This document shows positions 1 through 7,935 of a stretch of 46,131 nucleotides of DNA, in pieces. A program made the translations under genes and the position numbers. The notes beneath the pieces are model-generated. The model did not search any database. It saw nothing but the letters and a program-made list of their open reading frames with translations, and was not told the origin of the DNA. The stretch's first letter is position 1; each line of letters opens with the position of its first letter. The DNA is from an uncultured Myxococcaceae bacterium (GTDB taxonomy: Bacteria; Myxococcota_A; Polyangia; Polyangiales; Ga0077539): assembly GCA_945952225.1 (NCBI GenBank), contig CAMFHP010000066.1:1-46131 (forward strand), given 5' to 3'.

Positions 1-1
1 C

Positions 2-934
2 GTCCGCGCCGTGCCCGCACCGCGACGCCCGCCCGCGCCGCGACGCGCGCCGCCGCCCCCTCCCCCGCCGCCCGCGCAGTTCGAAGACCCGGAGTCGGCC
101 ACGCAGCGCCCGCGTCCCACGGGCCCCGATCCCTTCAGCGACCCCGCGCCTCCGCCCGATGCGCCCGTCGAGACCGCGCCTCCGAGCGAGCCCGCGGAGA
201 CTTCCGACGACGCCCGCGCGCACCCCGTCGTCGACGTCGAGCTTCAGTACCGACTCTTCTCGCGCACGCTCACCTGGGACGACGACACGTCGCGTTCGTT
301 TCGCCCCTACGACCTCTCGGCGGCCTCGGCGGCGCGCGTGGTCGGCGAGGTGTACCCGCTGCGTCTCGTGACCGACGGCGCGCTCTCGCACCTCGGGGTC
401 ACGGCCTCGTTCGGGCGGGCCTTTGCGCTGGCCTCGTCGGACTCCGCGGGACGCCAGTTCGACACGACGACCTACGACCTCTCCGTGGGCCTGCGCTACC
501 GGCTCCCGCTGCGCGCGTCGCTGCCCGACCTCGGCGTCGCCGTCGCATGGACGCGGCAGGTGTTCTACGTGCGCGCCTCGGAGACCCTCGCGCTCGCAGG
601 CGTGCCCGACCTCGTCTACGACGGCGTGCGGGCGGCCCTCTCGGCGCGCATCCCCGTGGTGTGGCGACTCTCGCTGCGCGTCGAGGGCGGGTTCACGGTG
701 GTGTACGCGACGGGCGAGCTCAACGACGCGTTTCTCCCGCACGCCTCGACGCTCGCGTTCGATGGCAACGTGACCCTCGCGCTCCGCGTGTGGCGCGGAC
801 TCGAAGCGCGGCTCGGCTTCGACGCGCGCTCCTATGCGATCTCCGCGAACCGCGAGCCCGGCGACCGCTACGCCGTGACGGGCGCGACGGACACCTGGCT
901 CGCAGGCACCGCGGGCCTCGCCTGGCGCCACTGA
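2..934 (+). CDS. Outer-membrane beta-barrel-like protein, 5' partial
   Basis: The frame is open to the left edge, so the true start lies outside the window; a GTG at 11 is possible but would give a protein with no signal peptide. The visible N-terminus is a Pro/Ala-rich disordered stretch of about 70 residues. It is followed by about 230 residues of alternating hydrophobic and polar strands with many aromatic residues (for example LGVTASFGRAFAL and DLSVGLRYRLPL), the pattern expected of an outer-membrane beta-barrel or porin-like fold. The stop at 932-934 lies 2 bases before the end of the convergent transglutaminase gene. No family is recognised by motif; the barrel call rests on strand periodicity only. 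Confidence 0.6.
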   Translation, partial: VRAVPAPRRPPAPRRAPPPPPPPPAQFEDPESATQRPRPTGPDPFSDPAPPPDAPVETAPPSEPAETSDDARAHPVVDVELQYRLFSRTLTWDDDTSRSFRPYDLSAASAARVVGEVYPLRLVTDGALSHLGVTASFGRAFALASSDSAGRQFDTTTYDLSVGLRYRLPLRASLPDLGVAVAWTRQVFYVRASETLALAGVPDLVYDGVRAALSARIPVVWRLSLRVEGGFTVVYATGELNDAFLPHASTLAFDGNVTLALRVWRGLEARLGFDARSYAISANREPGDRYAVTGATDTWLAGTAGLAWRH

Positions 935-936
935 GC

Positions 937-2835
937 TCAGCCCGCGCGCACCCGCGCCGCGGCCGCGCGCACCGCGGCATCGACAAGATCCACGGACTCC
1001 ACCGCGCCGTAGCGCATGGCCGCGTAGCGCACGAGGGCGTCGTGGGCCTCGCGGCGCGCGTCGTCGGAGAGGCCGCTCTGCTCCACGCGCTGCGCGTAGC
1101 GTTCGAGGGTCTCGGCCGGGTCTCGCGGAACGCCCGCGCGAGAGAGCGCGCCGGTGAGCTCATCGAGGCACGGGAGCGCGCCCTCGATCACGTCGCGCGC
1201 GAGGCCATCGTCGTCGCGGGCGTTGCGGGCCTTCCACGCGCGCCAGGAGAGCCACGCGACGAGCAGCACGCCCGCGGCCCCGAGCAGCACCGTGGAGCCC
1301 TCGGCCGCCGCCCACGCGCGCAGCGCCGCGAAGCGCAGCGCGAGGTAGTCACCCGCGGCGCGCCACCACGCGCCCCGGTGCGGTTCGTTGAACGGAATGG
1401 CCCCCGCGGGCGTGGCGTCGAGCGTGTGCCACGCGCCATCGAACCAGGCCTCGACCCACGCGTGGGCGTTCTTCTCGCGCACGACCGCGTAGCCGCCAAA
1501 CGGGTTGCGCTCGCCGACGCGGTAGCCGCCGACGACGCGCGCGGGCACGCCCGAGGCGCGGAGCAACAACGCGAGGGTCGACGCGAAGTACTCGCAATGT
1601 CCCTCGCGGTGGCGCGTGAGAAAATCGACGACGGGGTCGACGCCGCGGTCGCGCGCGAAGCGCAGGGCGTAGCGGGCGTGGTGACGGAGCCCGTCGCGCA
1701 GGGCCTCGGCGCGGGCCGCGTCGGTGGCGGCGGCGACGGTCCATCGGGCGACGAAGGGCGCGAGCGTGGGGCGCAGCGCGGGCGGAACCTCGGTGTCGTA
1801 GGGACCGGGCGCTGCGGGTGCGAGGGCGCCGGGCTCGCCGCGCTCGACGGTGTACACGCGCACGTTCTCGCCGCGGGCCACACGCACCGTGCCCAGCCGA
1901 TCGCGACGCACGGCGCCCGACGGGGTGGAGAGGGTGTGCGCGTCGAGGGGGACGAAGTACCACCCGGCGATGCCTCCGAGGCGCTCGATGCGCACGGCGT
2001 CGCGGGTGCGCGGTGCGGTCGGTGCGGTGGGCACCACGGTCTGCGCGCGGAGCGTGGAGTTGCGCCATCGGCCGCGCTCATAGCGGTCGTAGGCGGTGCC
2101 GCGGAGGTACGAGGGCGCGGGGCCGTACACGCGCAGCACGAGCTCCTCGGAGAGGTTCATCGCGCGGAGCTCTCCGAGTTCGAGCCACGGAGAGAAGCCG
2201 CTGCTCGTGGGGTCGTCGGAGCCGTGCATGTACCGCGCGACGAGGTAGTCGTGGAGCCGCGGGAGCCCCTGCGAAGACCCCGCGGAGAACGCCAGCGTGC
2301 CTGCCACGATGGCCCCCGCGACGCCCCACGTTCCGCGCGAGAGATGCCGCAGCGAGGGACGCGCCGGATCGCGCACGCGCGCCGCGCCGAGGGCCGCCAC
2401 GAGAAAGGCCCACGCGAGCGCCGTGTAGAGCGCGTGGAGCCGCGCGTAGCCCGCGAAGAGCACCGCGAGCGAGCCGAAGCCCAGCGTCGCGCGCGCCCCC
2501 CACGCGGGGTCGACCATGAGCAGCCGCGACGCGCTCGCGAGCACGGCCCACGAGGCCGCCACACACCACGCGCCCGAGAGGTGCGTCTCACCGGGAACCT
2601 CGCGGGTGAAGGGCAATGCGACGACGAGCGCGGGCAGCAGCGAGAGGCCCGCGGCGATGTGTTGCGACTCGTCGGTGGCGCGGATGCGCGGGCCCACGGC
2701 GATGGCCGCGAGCACCATCACGGCGAGCCCCACGGCGTGCTCCGGTGACTGCGTGGCGGCGATCACCAGCGCCGCGGAGAGCACCACGGGGAGCGCGTAG
2801 AGGAGCCGCGCGGAGAGCGTCCACGGAGAGGGCAT
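937..2835 (-). CDS. Transglutaminase-like membrane protein (TgpA type, DUF3488-TGc-DUF4129)
   Basis: A 632-residue protein starting MPSPWTLSARLLYALPVVL. The N-terminal third is a block of hydrophobic helices (DUF3488-like). A periplasmic transglutaminase core follows with a complete Cys-His-Asp triad: C414 in GHCEYFAS, H458 in NAHAWVEAW and D473 in LDATP. One further membrane helix (VLLGAAGVLLVAWLSW) precedes a C-terminal DUF4129-like helical domain. The ATG at 2835 overlaps the stop of the upstream DUF58 gene by one base (TGATG), so the two are translationally coupled and the longer frame upstream is not used. MoxR-DUF58-transglutaminase triplets are widespread and are thought to act together at the cell envelope. 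The substrate cannot be read from the sequence. Confidence 0.93.
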   Translation of the reverse strand: MPSPWTLSARLLYALPVVLSAALVIAATQSPEHAVGLAVMVLAAIAVGPRIRATDESQHIAAGLSLLPALVVALPFTREVPGETHLSGAWCVAASWAVLASASRLLMVDPAWGARATLGFGSLAVLFAGYARLHALYTALAWAFLVAALGAARVRDPARPSLRHLSRGTWGVAGAIVAGTLAFSAGSSQGLPRLHDYLVARYMHGSDDPTSSGFSPWLELGELRAMNLSEELVLRVYGPAPSYLRGTAYDRYERGRWRNSTLRAQTVVPTAPTAPRTRDAVRIERLGGIAGWYFVPLDAHTLSTPSGAVRRDRLGTVRVARGENVRVYTVERGEPGALAPAAPGPYDTEVPPALRPTLAPFVARWTVAAATDAARAEALRDGLRHHARYALRFARDRGVDPVVDFLTRHREGHCEYFASTLALLLRASGVPARVVGGYRVGERNPFGGYAVVREKNAHAWVEAWFDGAWHTLDATPAGAIPFNEPHRGAWWRAAGDYLALRFAALRAWAAAEGSTVLLGAAGVLLVAWLSWRAWKARNARDDDGLARDVIEGALPCLDELTGALSRAGVPRDPAETLERYAQRVEQSGLSDDARREAHDALVRYAAMRYGAVESVDLVDAAVRAAAARVRAG

Positions 2836-4109
2836 CAGAGCACCAGCCGATCGCCGCGGAGCACGGCCAGCGAGGGGACGTTGACGGCCCGCGGATCGTC
2901 GGGCGACGGCGCCTCGCGGTCGACCACCACGAAGGCCCGCACCCCCACGCCCGCGGCCTGCACGCGGTCGAGGAGCGAGGTGCGCGAAGGGTCCCAGCGG
3001 CACGACACCACCACCGCCGACGAGAGGCGCGACGCGAAGGGTCCGATGGCCGCCACGACGGCGTCGGCGTCGAACGACGACTCGGGCTCTGCGCACGCGA
3101 GAAGATCGAGCGTCGCGTCGAGGGAGGCGCGGCCCGGCGTGAGCTCGTGGGCGCGCATGCCGAGCACGAGAAGATCCACGAGCGCGTCTTCGCGCGAGAG
3201 GGCCGACACGAGGCCCGCGGCGAGCGACACCGCGGCTTCGAACGCGTCGGGCTCCACGTCACGCGCGTCGGTGTCGAGCACCACGGCCACGCGGCGAAAG
3301 AACTCCTGCTGGTACTCGCGCACCACGGGCTCGCCGAGGCGCGCCCAGCTCCGCGCGTGGAGGTCGCGCACGGGGTCGCCCGCCCGATACGGACGCACGC
3401 CGCGGAGGTCCATGGACTCGCCGTGATGAAGCACACGCGCGACGCCGCCGGGCTGGTGCCGCTGACCGAGCGGGGTCTCCACACGCTCGACGCGGGCCAC
3501 GCGGGGCACCACCACGAAGCGACACCCGGAGCCCGTCACCGACGGACCCAACGCGAGCCCGAAGGGCACCATCGCCGCAGCGCGAAAGCGGTCGAGGTGG
3601 TGCTCTCCGCGCGCAGAGAACCGTGCGGTCAACGACACGCTCGCGCGCCCTTCGGCAGGGAGTTCCGCGAGGCCCACGTCTTCCATGGTCCAGCGGCCGT
3701 CCCAGGTGAGAAAGGGTCCGATCACCCGCACCGCGTGGTGCGCGCGCGACGAGGGGTTGCGCAGGGTGATGGTGAACTGCACGTCTTCGCCCGCCACGAC
3801 GCGCGGCGGCAGCGCCACGTCGAGGGTCACATCGCGCATGGCGAACGCCCGCGCCGCGAGGAGCGAGAGCGCCTGCACCGCGGTGAGCGGCGCCCAGAAG
3901 AGGTGACCGTCGAAGCCCTGCACGTCGAGGCTCGCCGCGCCCGTGAGGATCGAGAGCATCAGCACGAGCTGCCCGTCGCGCGTGAGGGCCTCGTAGAAGT
4001 GCCCGAGCGGACGCAGCGCGCGGCCGAGGCGGGTGTTGCGCCAGCGCTCGCGGTCCGCGGCCTGCGTAGGGATGAGAATGTGATTGAGCCGCGCGAAGTT
4101 GACCTTCAC
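2835..4109 (-). CDS. DUF58 domain protein
   Basis: A 424-residue protein with two hydrophobic segments near residues 45-90, an Ig-like beta-rich middle part, then the DUF58 signature GVRPYRAGDPVRDLHARSWA around residues 250-270. The C-terminal part resembles a von Willebrand A fold, but its metal site is degenerate: AVVLDTDARD stands where DxSxS is expected. It lies 13 bases downstream of the MoxR ATPase and overlaps the transglutaminase start by one base, so the three form one operon. In related clusters DUF58 proteins are membrane-bound partners of MoxR ATPases; that role is known for the family and inferred here. Confidence 0.93.
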   Translation of the reverse strand: MKVNFARLNHILIPTQAADRERWRNTRLGRALRPLGHFYEALTRDGQLVLMLSILTGAASLDVQGFDGHLFWAPLTAVQALSLLAARAFAMRDVTLDVALPPRVVAGEDVQFTITLRNPSSRAHHAVRVIGPFLTWDGRWTMEDVGLAELPAEGRASVSLTARFSARGEHHLDRFRAAAMVPFGLALGPSVTGSGCRFVVVPRVARVERVETPLGQRHQPGGVARVLHHGESMDLRGVRPYRAGDPVRDLHARSWARLGEPVVREYQQEFFRRVAVVLDTDARDVEPDAFEAAVSLAAGLVSALSREDALVDLLVLGMRAHELTPGRASLDATLDLLACAEPESSFDADAVVAAIGPFASRLSSAVVVSCRWDPSRTSLLDRVQAAGVGVRAFVVVDREAPSPDDPRAVNVPSLAVLRGDRLVL

Positions 4110-4122
4110 CGCCGCCTCCCGG

Positions 4123-5061
4123 TCACACCGGCACCTCGACGCGCTTCACGATGGCGCGCACCAGGTCTTCGTCGCGCGTGCCGCCGTAGCGGGCCTTCGG
4201 GGTGAGCACCAGGCGATGCGCGAGCACGGCGCACGCGAGGTCCTGCACGTCGTCGGGGGTGGCGTAGGCGCGGCCCGCGAGAAGGGCCCGCGACTGCACC
4301 GCGCGAAAGTACGCGAGCGCGCCGCGCGGAGAGACCCCCAGCGCCACGTCGGGGTGATCGCGCGTGGCCTCGACCACCCGGAGGAGATAGCGCGCCACGT
4401 TCTCGCGCACGTCGACCTCGCGCACCGCGGACTGCAACGCCGAGAGGGCGGGACCGTCGGCGAGGGGCTCCACCGCGTCGAGGGGGTCGGCGCGACGGCG
4501 CGCGAGGAGCATCGCGAGGGCCGCGTCCTGCGAGGGATAGCCCACGGAGAGCCGCAGCACGAAGCGGTCGAGCTGCGCCTCGGGGAGCGGAAACGTGCCC
4601 TGCGACTCCACGGGGTTCTGCGTGGCGAGCACGAAGAAGGGACGCGGCAGCGCGTGGGTCACGCCGTCGACGGTCACCTGCCCCTCGTTCATCGCTTCGA
4701 GCAGCGCCGACTGCGTGCGCGGCGACGCGCGGTTGATCTCATCGGCGAGGAGCACGTTCGTGAACACCGGCCCGCGGTGAAACGAGAACGTGCCGTCGCG
4801 GGGGTCGAGCACCTGCGCGCCGAGGATGTCCGTGGGCAGAAGGTCGGGCGTGAACTGCACCCGCGTGCACTGCACTTGAAACACCCGCGCGAGCGTGCGG
4901 GCCAGCGTGGTCTTGCCCACGCCGGGCACGTCTTCGAGGAGCACGTGACCGCCCGACAGCACCCCGAGCAGCAGCCGTTCGACCGCGTCGGGGCGGCCCG
5001 AGATCACCGACGAGAGAGAGCGACGGATCGACGCGAGGAGCTCGGCGTGGGACACACACAC
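4123..5061 (-). CDS. MoxR-family AAA+ ATPase
   Basis: A 312-residue ATPase with Walker A GVGKTT (47-52), Walker B LLADEINR (104-111), the sensor-1 region VLATQNPVE (144-152) and EAQLDRF (161-167), all typical of MoxR proteins. It is likely a cytoplasmic chaperone-like ATPase that remodels the product of the downstream DUF58 gene. The start is ambiguous: GTG at 5061 or GTG at 5055 in the same frame, neither with a strong ribosome binding site. It heads the MoxR-DUF58-transglutaminase operon. A GGTAGCGT element on the minus strand about 50 bases upstream could be a -10 box. Confidence 0.93.
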   Translation of the reverse strand: MCVSHAELLASIRRSLSSVISGRPDAVERLLLGVLSGGHVLLEDVPGVGKTTLARTLARVFQVQCTRVQFTPDLLPTDILGAQVLDPRDGTFSFHRGPVFTNVLLADEINRASPRTQSALLEAMNEGQVTVDGVTHALPRPFFVLATQNPVESQGTFPLPEAQLDRFVLRLSVGYPSQDAALAMLLARRRADPLDAVEPLADGPALSALQSAVREVDVRENVARYLLRVVEATRDHPDVALGVSPRGALAYFRAVQSRALLAGRAYATPDDVQDLACAVLAHRLVLTPKARYGGTRDEDLVRAIVKRVEVPV

Positions 5062-5183
5062 CTGCGGGGCGAGAGAACGAGAGGAGACGTCACGGCGCGA
5101 CGGCGCTCGGCCACGCTACCGCAGGAGGCCGTCCGCCGAGAACGTCCGTCGCACGGAGGTCCCTTCCCCGATGCGCGCGTCGG

Positions 5184-5951
5184 TCACCGAAGCGCCGGTG
5201 CGTAGCGGTCGTCGAGGGTCACCGCGGGCTCGCGCGCGTCGGCCCGATCGGTCGGGTTGATGCCGCAGTAGGCCACGTCTTTCAGGTGCCGCCAGCGCCC
5301 CGCGCGGTCGTCTTCGTCGTCGCGCACCGGCGTGGTGCAGTGCACACATCCGATGGTGCGATAGCCGTACGCGTGCAGGGGATTCACCACCACGTCGCCG
5401 TGCGCTCGCACATACGCATCGAGCTGCGCGGCGGTGAGGTTCGCGAAGGGGTGCACCCGCAGCGCGCCCATGACCTCGTCGAGGTCGACCACGCGCACCC
5501 GCGAGCGCGCGCCGCCCTCGTCGCGACGCAACGATCCCACGAGCGCGTCGTAGCGCCCGCGCGCCGTGTGGAGCGGATCGCTCTTGCGCAGCTCGCAGCA
5601 CCGCGCCTGCCCGTCGGGCGTGAGCCACAGCGGGCCCTCGTCGCGGGTCTGCTCGGCCACCGTGCGCGCGGGGTGGAGCGAGATCACCGAGAGCCTGCGG
5701 TGCGTGCGCGCGAGCTCGTCGCGCGTGGCGAGCGTCTCGGGGTGGAGCGCGCCCGTGTCGACGAAGAGCACATCGAAGCCGAGGCCCGCGCGGTCGGCCA
5801 TGTGACAGAGCGCCGTGCCCGCGCGCTGCATCGACGAGAGGAGCGCGGCGCGGCGGCCGAAGGTCTCCCACGTCCAGCGCAGCACGGCGTCGGGGGTGAG
5901 GGCGTCGAGGCGTTCGTTGAGCGGGTCGAGGTCGCGGCGGGTGAGCTCCAT
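5184..5951 (-). CDS. cysH: APS/PAPS reductase (CysH family)
   Basis: A 255-residue adenylyl-sulfate reductase-like protein that would reduce APS or PAPS to sulfite in assimilation. It has the family fold (FVDTGALHPET, residues 63-73), Cys pairs C118-C119 (RCCELRKSDPL) and C202-C205 (GCVHC), and a late C229 in the CGI motif that carries the catalytic Cys. The two pairs match the [4Fe-4S] ligands of APS-type reductases, so APS is the likelier substrate. The start at 5951 begins MELTRRDLDPLNERLDAL; the longer open frame is only GC-rich read-through. It stands alone, with no sulfate uptake or sulfurylase gene in this window. The N-terminal nucleotide-binding loop (RRAALLSSMQRAG) is somewhat divergent. 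Confidence 0.92.
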   Translation of the reverse strand: MELTRRDLDPLNERLDALTPDAVLRWTWETFGRRAALLSSMQRAGTALCHMADRAGLGFDVLFVDTGALHPETLATRDELARTHRRLSVISLHPARTVAEQTRDEGPLWLTPDGQARCCELRKSDPLHTARGRYDALVGSLRRDEGGARSRVRVVDLDEVMGALRVHPFANLTAAQLDAYVRAHGDVVVNPLHAYGYRTIGCVHCTTPVRDDEDDRAGRWRHLKDVAYCGINPTDRADAREPAVTLDDRYAPALR

Positions 5952-6107
5952 CGGGCCGACGGTTCTAGTACACCGCGCGCCTCCGTCGCGAGGGCCGTGA
6001 CCGCGATCCGCATGGGCGACGGCGCGGCCAATGGGAATCCCCGGGCGCCCTATCGCCACCGCCAAGATCGTGCGACGCTCCGGTGTTCCTCGCGCACAGG
6101 GTCCACG

Positions 6108-6827
6108 ATGAAACCTCGCCGTCCTCCGACTCCCGCGCCCCGCACACTCTCGGCCGCGCCCGCTCCCTCGCTGCGTCAGCCCCGCGCGGCCCAGGCGAGC
6201 ACGAGCATTCCGTCGCTCGTCGCGCTCCTCGCCACCGGGGCCTTCGCGCCCGCGTGCGAGTCTCCCCAGTGCGGCACCACACGCGCCGACGAGCTCGACG
6301 CGCACGGCACCCGCTCGCTCCACGCCGCGCAGAACGGACAGGCCGCCGAGGCCCTTCGCCAGGTGGGCGTCGCGCTCGGCGTGGTCTCGCACCGCAGCAC
6401 CACGATCGACACGCCGCAGTCCGTGGCCGGCGCTGCGCCTGCGCTCACCACCGTGCCCACGCAGGTCGAGCTTCCGCGCCAGTCGCTCGGTGACAGCGTG
6501 GCCGTGACGCCCAATCCTCCCGACGCGCCCAACACGCCGACGAACACCGTCGCGAGCCCGCACACGCGCCGCACGCCTCGCACGCAGATCACGGCGCCCG
6601 AACCTCCGCATCCCCTCGGCGGCGCGCCGATGCCCGTCGGGCCCACGCCTCCTCCGCCTCCTCCGCCTCCACCGCCGCCGCCCGATCCCATTCCCCCGCC
6701 CGGCGCACCGCCGATGGTGCAACCCGCGCCCGTCGCGCCCACCACGCCGCCCATGCAGACCCGCGGCGGACGCGCGTCGCTCTCGCCCCTGCCCCAGACC
6801 CACGCCACGACCACCCGCCGCGCGTAG
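6108..6827 (+). CDS. Pro-rich lipoprotein-like protein, first of a tandem paralogous pair
   Basis: A 239-residue protein I cannot assign to a family. A long Pro/Arg-rich n-region of about 35 residues (MKPRRPPTPAPRTLSAAP) precedes a hydrophobic core and a possible lipobox (TGAFAPAC at about 43-50). Then comes CESPQC and a conserved block with ADELDAHG, GVALGVVSHRST and similar motifs. The C-terminal half is low complexity and includes a run of about 12 prolines. The next gene repeats the N-terminal half closely, so this is a tandem duplication; the intergenic gap is 14 bases. Given the long n-region it may be an atypical lipoprotein or simply membrane-anchored. Confidence 0.7.
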   Translation: MKPRRPPTPAPRTLSAAPAPSLRQPRAAQASTSIPSLVALLATGAFAPACESPQCGTTRADELDAHGTRSLHAAQNGQAAEALRQVGVALGVVSHRSTTIDTPQSVAGAAPALTTVPTQVELPRQSLGDSVAVTPNPPDAPNTPTNTVASPHTRRTPRTQITAPEPPHPLGGAPMPVGPTPPPPPPPPPPPPDPIPPPGAPPMVQPAPVAPTTPPMQTRGGRASLSPLPQTHATTTRRA

Positions 6828-6841
6828 GAGCACCCTCCCCG

Positions 6842-7456
6842 ATGGCCGACCGCATCCCCCGCCGCCCCGCGCCCCGCACGCTCTCTGCGCAGCCTCCCGC
6901 GCCGCTTCGTACGCCGCAGCCTGCGTCGGTCGTCTCCGTGCGCCTCCCCACGCTCGCGGCCCTTCTCGCAGGCGGCGCGCTCGTGCCCGGATGTTACGAC
7001 CCCGAGTGCGCCTCGACGCGCGCGGGCGAGCTCGACGCCCACGGGCGCGAGGCCCTCCGCGAAGCCTCGAACGGACGCGCCGCCGACACGCTGCGCGAGC
7101 TCGGTGTGGCCATGGGCGTGGTCGCACACCGCAGCACCGCGCCGCGCATGCAGAGCCCCGGAGAGGCCCCGTCGATCACCACGATGCCCCCCGTGCCCGA
7201 GCCTCCGATGCAGCCCTCGGGTGGCATCATGCCCGTCGATCCCACGCCCCCCGTCGCCACGCCGCCCCCCGAGCACCTCACGACCACGCCGCGCGGCGGA
7301 GGCGGTGCGGTGCGCCCGGTGTCTCCGACGCACGAGCCCCGCATTCTCGCGCCCGGTCGTCGGGCCCGCGTCACGCCCGCGCCGCCCGAGGCCCCGACCC
7401 GCTCCGATGTTGACGGCGGAATGCGCGCCGTGACCCCGACTCCGATCCCGCGCTGA
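6842..7456 (+). CDS. Pro-rich lipoprotein-like protein, second of the tandem pair
   Basis: A 204-residue paralogue of the preceding gene. Shared features are RRPAPRTLSA near the N-terminus, a hydrophobic core ending in LVPGC, the Cys pair CYDPEC, the block AGELDAHGREALREASNGRA and GVVAHRST, then a Pro/Thr-rich tail. An internal GTG at about 6938 would yield a standard 19-residue lipoprotein signal, MRLPTLAALLAGGALVPGC. However, the n-region is conserved between the two copies, which argues that the upstream ATG is used. Function unknown; the two are probably co-transcribed. Confidence 0.7.
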   Translation: MADRIPRRPAPRTLSAQPPAPLRTPQPASVVSVRLPTLAALLAGGALVPGCYDPECASTRAGELDAHGREALREASNGRAADTLRELGVAMGVVAHRSTAPRMQSPGEAPSITTMPPVPEPPMQPSGGIMPVDPTPPVATPPPEHLTTTPRGGGGAVRPVSPTHEPRILAPGRRARVTPAPPEAPTRSDVDGGMRAVTPTPIPR

Positions 7457-7476
7457 ACCGCACGAAGCCCGCGCAC

Positions 7477-7502
7477 GCGCGGTGTGACCGTTGACACCGC
7501 GC
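7477..7502. promoter_or_regulatory. Perfect inverted repeat overlapping a -35 box (operator or terminator)
   Basis: Arms GCGCGGTGT (7477-7485) and ACACCGCGC (7494-7502) are exact reverse complements separated by 8 bases. The right arm shares its first bases with the TTGACA at 7491-7496. This placement suits a repressor operator for the 7528-9076 operon. Because it also lies 20 bases after the stop of the preceding gene, it could instead be that gene's terminator hairpin; there is no T-tract. Confidence 0.45.
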
Positions 7503-7519
7503 ACGGAGCACGGCACGAC
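7491..7519 (+). promoter_or_regulatory. Candidate near-leaderless promoter for the 7528 operon
   Basis: A consensus -35 TTGACA (7491-7496), a 17-base spacer and a weak -10 CACGAC (7514-7519) would start transcription at about 7526-7528, on or next to the GTG at 7528. No Shine-Dalgarno sequence precedes the GTG. The -10 is poor, so this rests mainly on the -35 and on similar arrangements at three other genes in the window. Confidence 0.4.
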
Positions 7520-7527
7520 CCGCGGCC

Positions 7528-7935
7528 GTGTCGAACGCACCTCCCCTCACCGCCATGAACGGACTGCTCACGCGCACCCCCGACGGGTGGCGCTGGCGCG
7601 ACGGAAGCCCCGAGCCCCGCGTCCGTGACCTGCGCCCCATCGAGGCGTTCCAGTTTCCGCGGGTGTTCTACCCCGACCCCGAGCGTCCGGGCGGACGGGT
7701 GCGCTGGGTGTCGATCCCCGTGCGCGCGCTCGACGAGGAGCCCGACCTCGACGTGATGGTGCGCGCCGCGGGCCCGCTCGCGCGCAACTCCGAGCACGAC
7801 GCCGGACGCATCGAGGTGCGCGAAGACCACTTCGACGCCTGGGCCACGGAGACCGTCATCGGCGTGATGTGGGAGCCCGAGCACGAGGCCGAGCTCTTCG
7901 CCCTCGCGCAGTCGTTTCAACGGGGTGCGCGGTGA
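7528..7935 (+). CDS. Hypothetical protein, 135 aa
   Basis: An unrecognised soluble protein. It starts at a GTG (7528) if the transcript is leaderless; an ATG at 7555 (MNGLLTRTPDGWRWRDG) is the alternative. It is rich in charged and aromatic residues, with no signal peptide or membrane segment. Its stop overlaps the start of the alpha/beta hydrolase by 4 bases (GTGA), so the two are co-transcribed and coupled. A role linked to the hydrolase is inference from position only. Confidence 0.75.
   Translation: MSNAPPLTAMNGLLTRTPDGWRWRDGSPEPRVRDLRPIEAFQFPRVFYPDPERPGGRVRWVSIPVRALDEEPDLDVMVRAAGPLARNSEHDAGRIEVREDHFDAWATETVIGVMWEPEHEAELFALAQSFQRGAR

Noticed and set aside
547-2748. A 733-residue open frame on the plus strand, antisense to the transglutaminase gene
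   Set aside because: Arg/His-rich nonsense composition; GC-rich DNA leaves antisense frames open. The minus-strand frame has a full catalytic triad.
6651-6700. A frameshift-prone CCTCCTCCG run encoding about 12 prolines
   Set aside because: The reading frame continues cleanly to a stop, and the paralogue has a similar Pro-rich tail; no sign of a shift.
5952-7127. Upstream extension of the cysH frame over the tandem lipoprotein-like genes
   Set aside because: Low-complexity Arg/Gly sequence antisense to two conserved paralogues; the family N-terminus begins at 5951.
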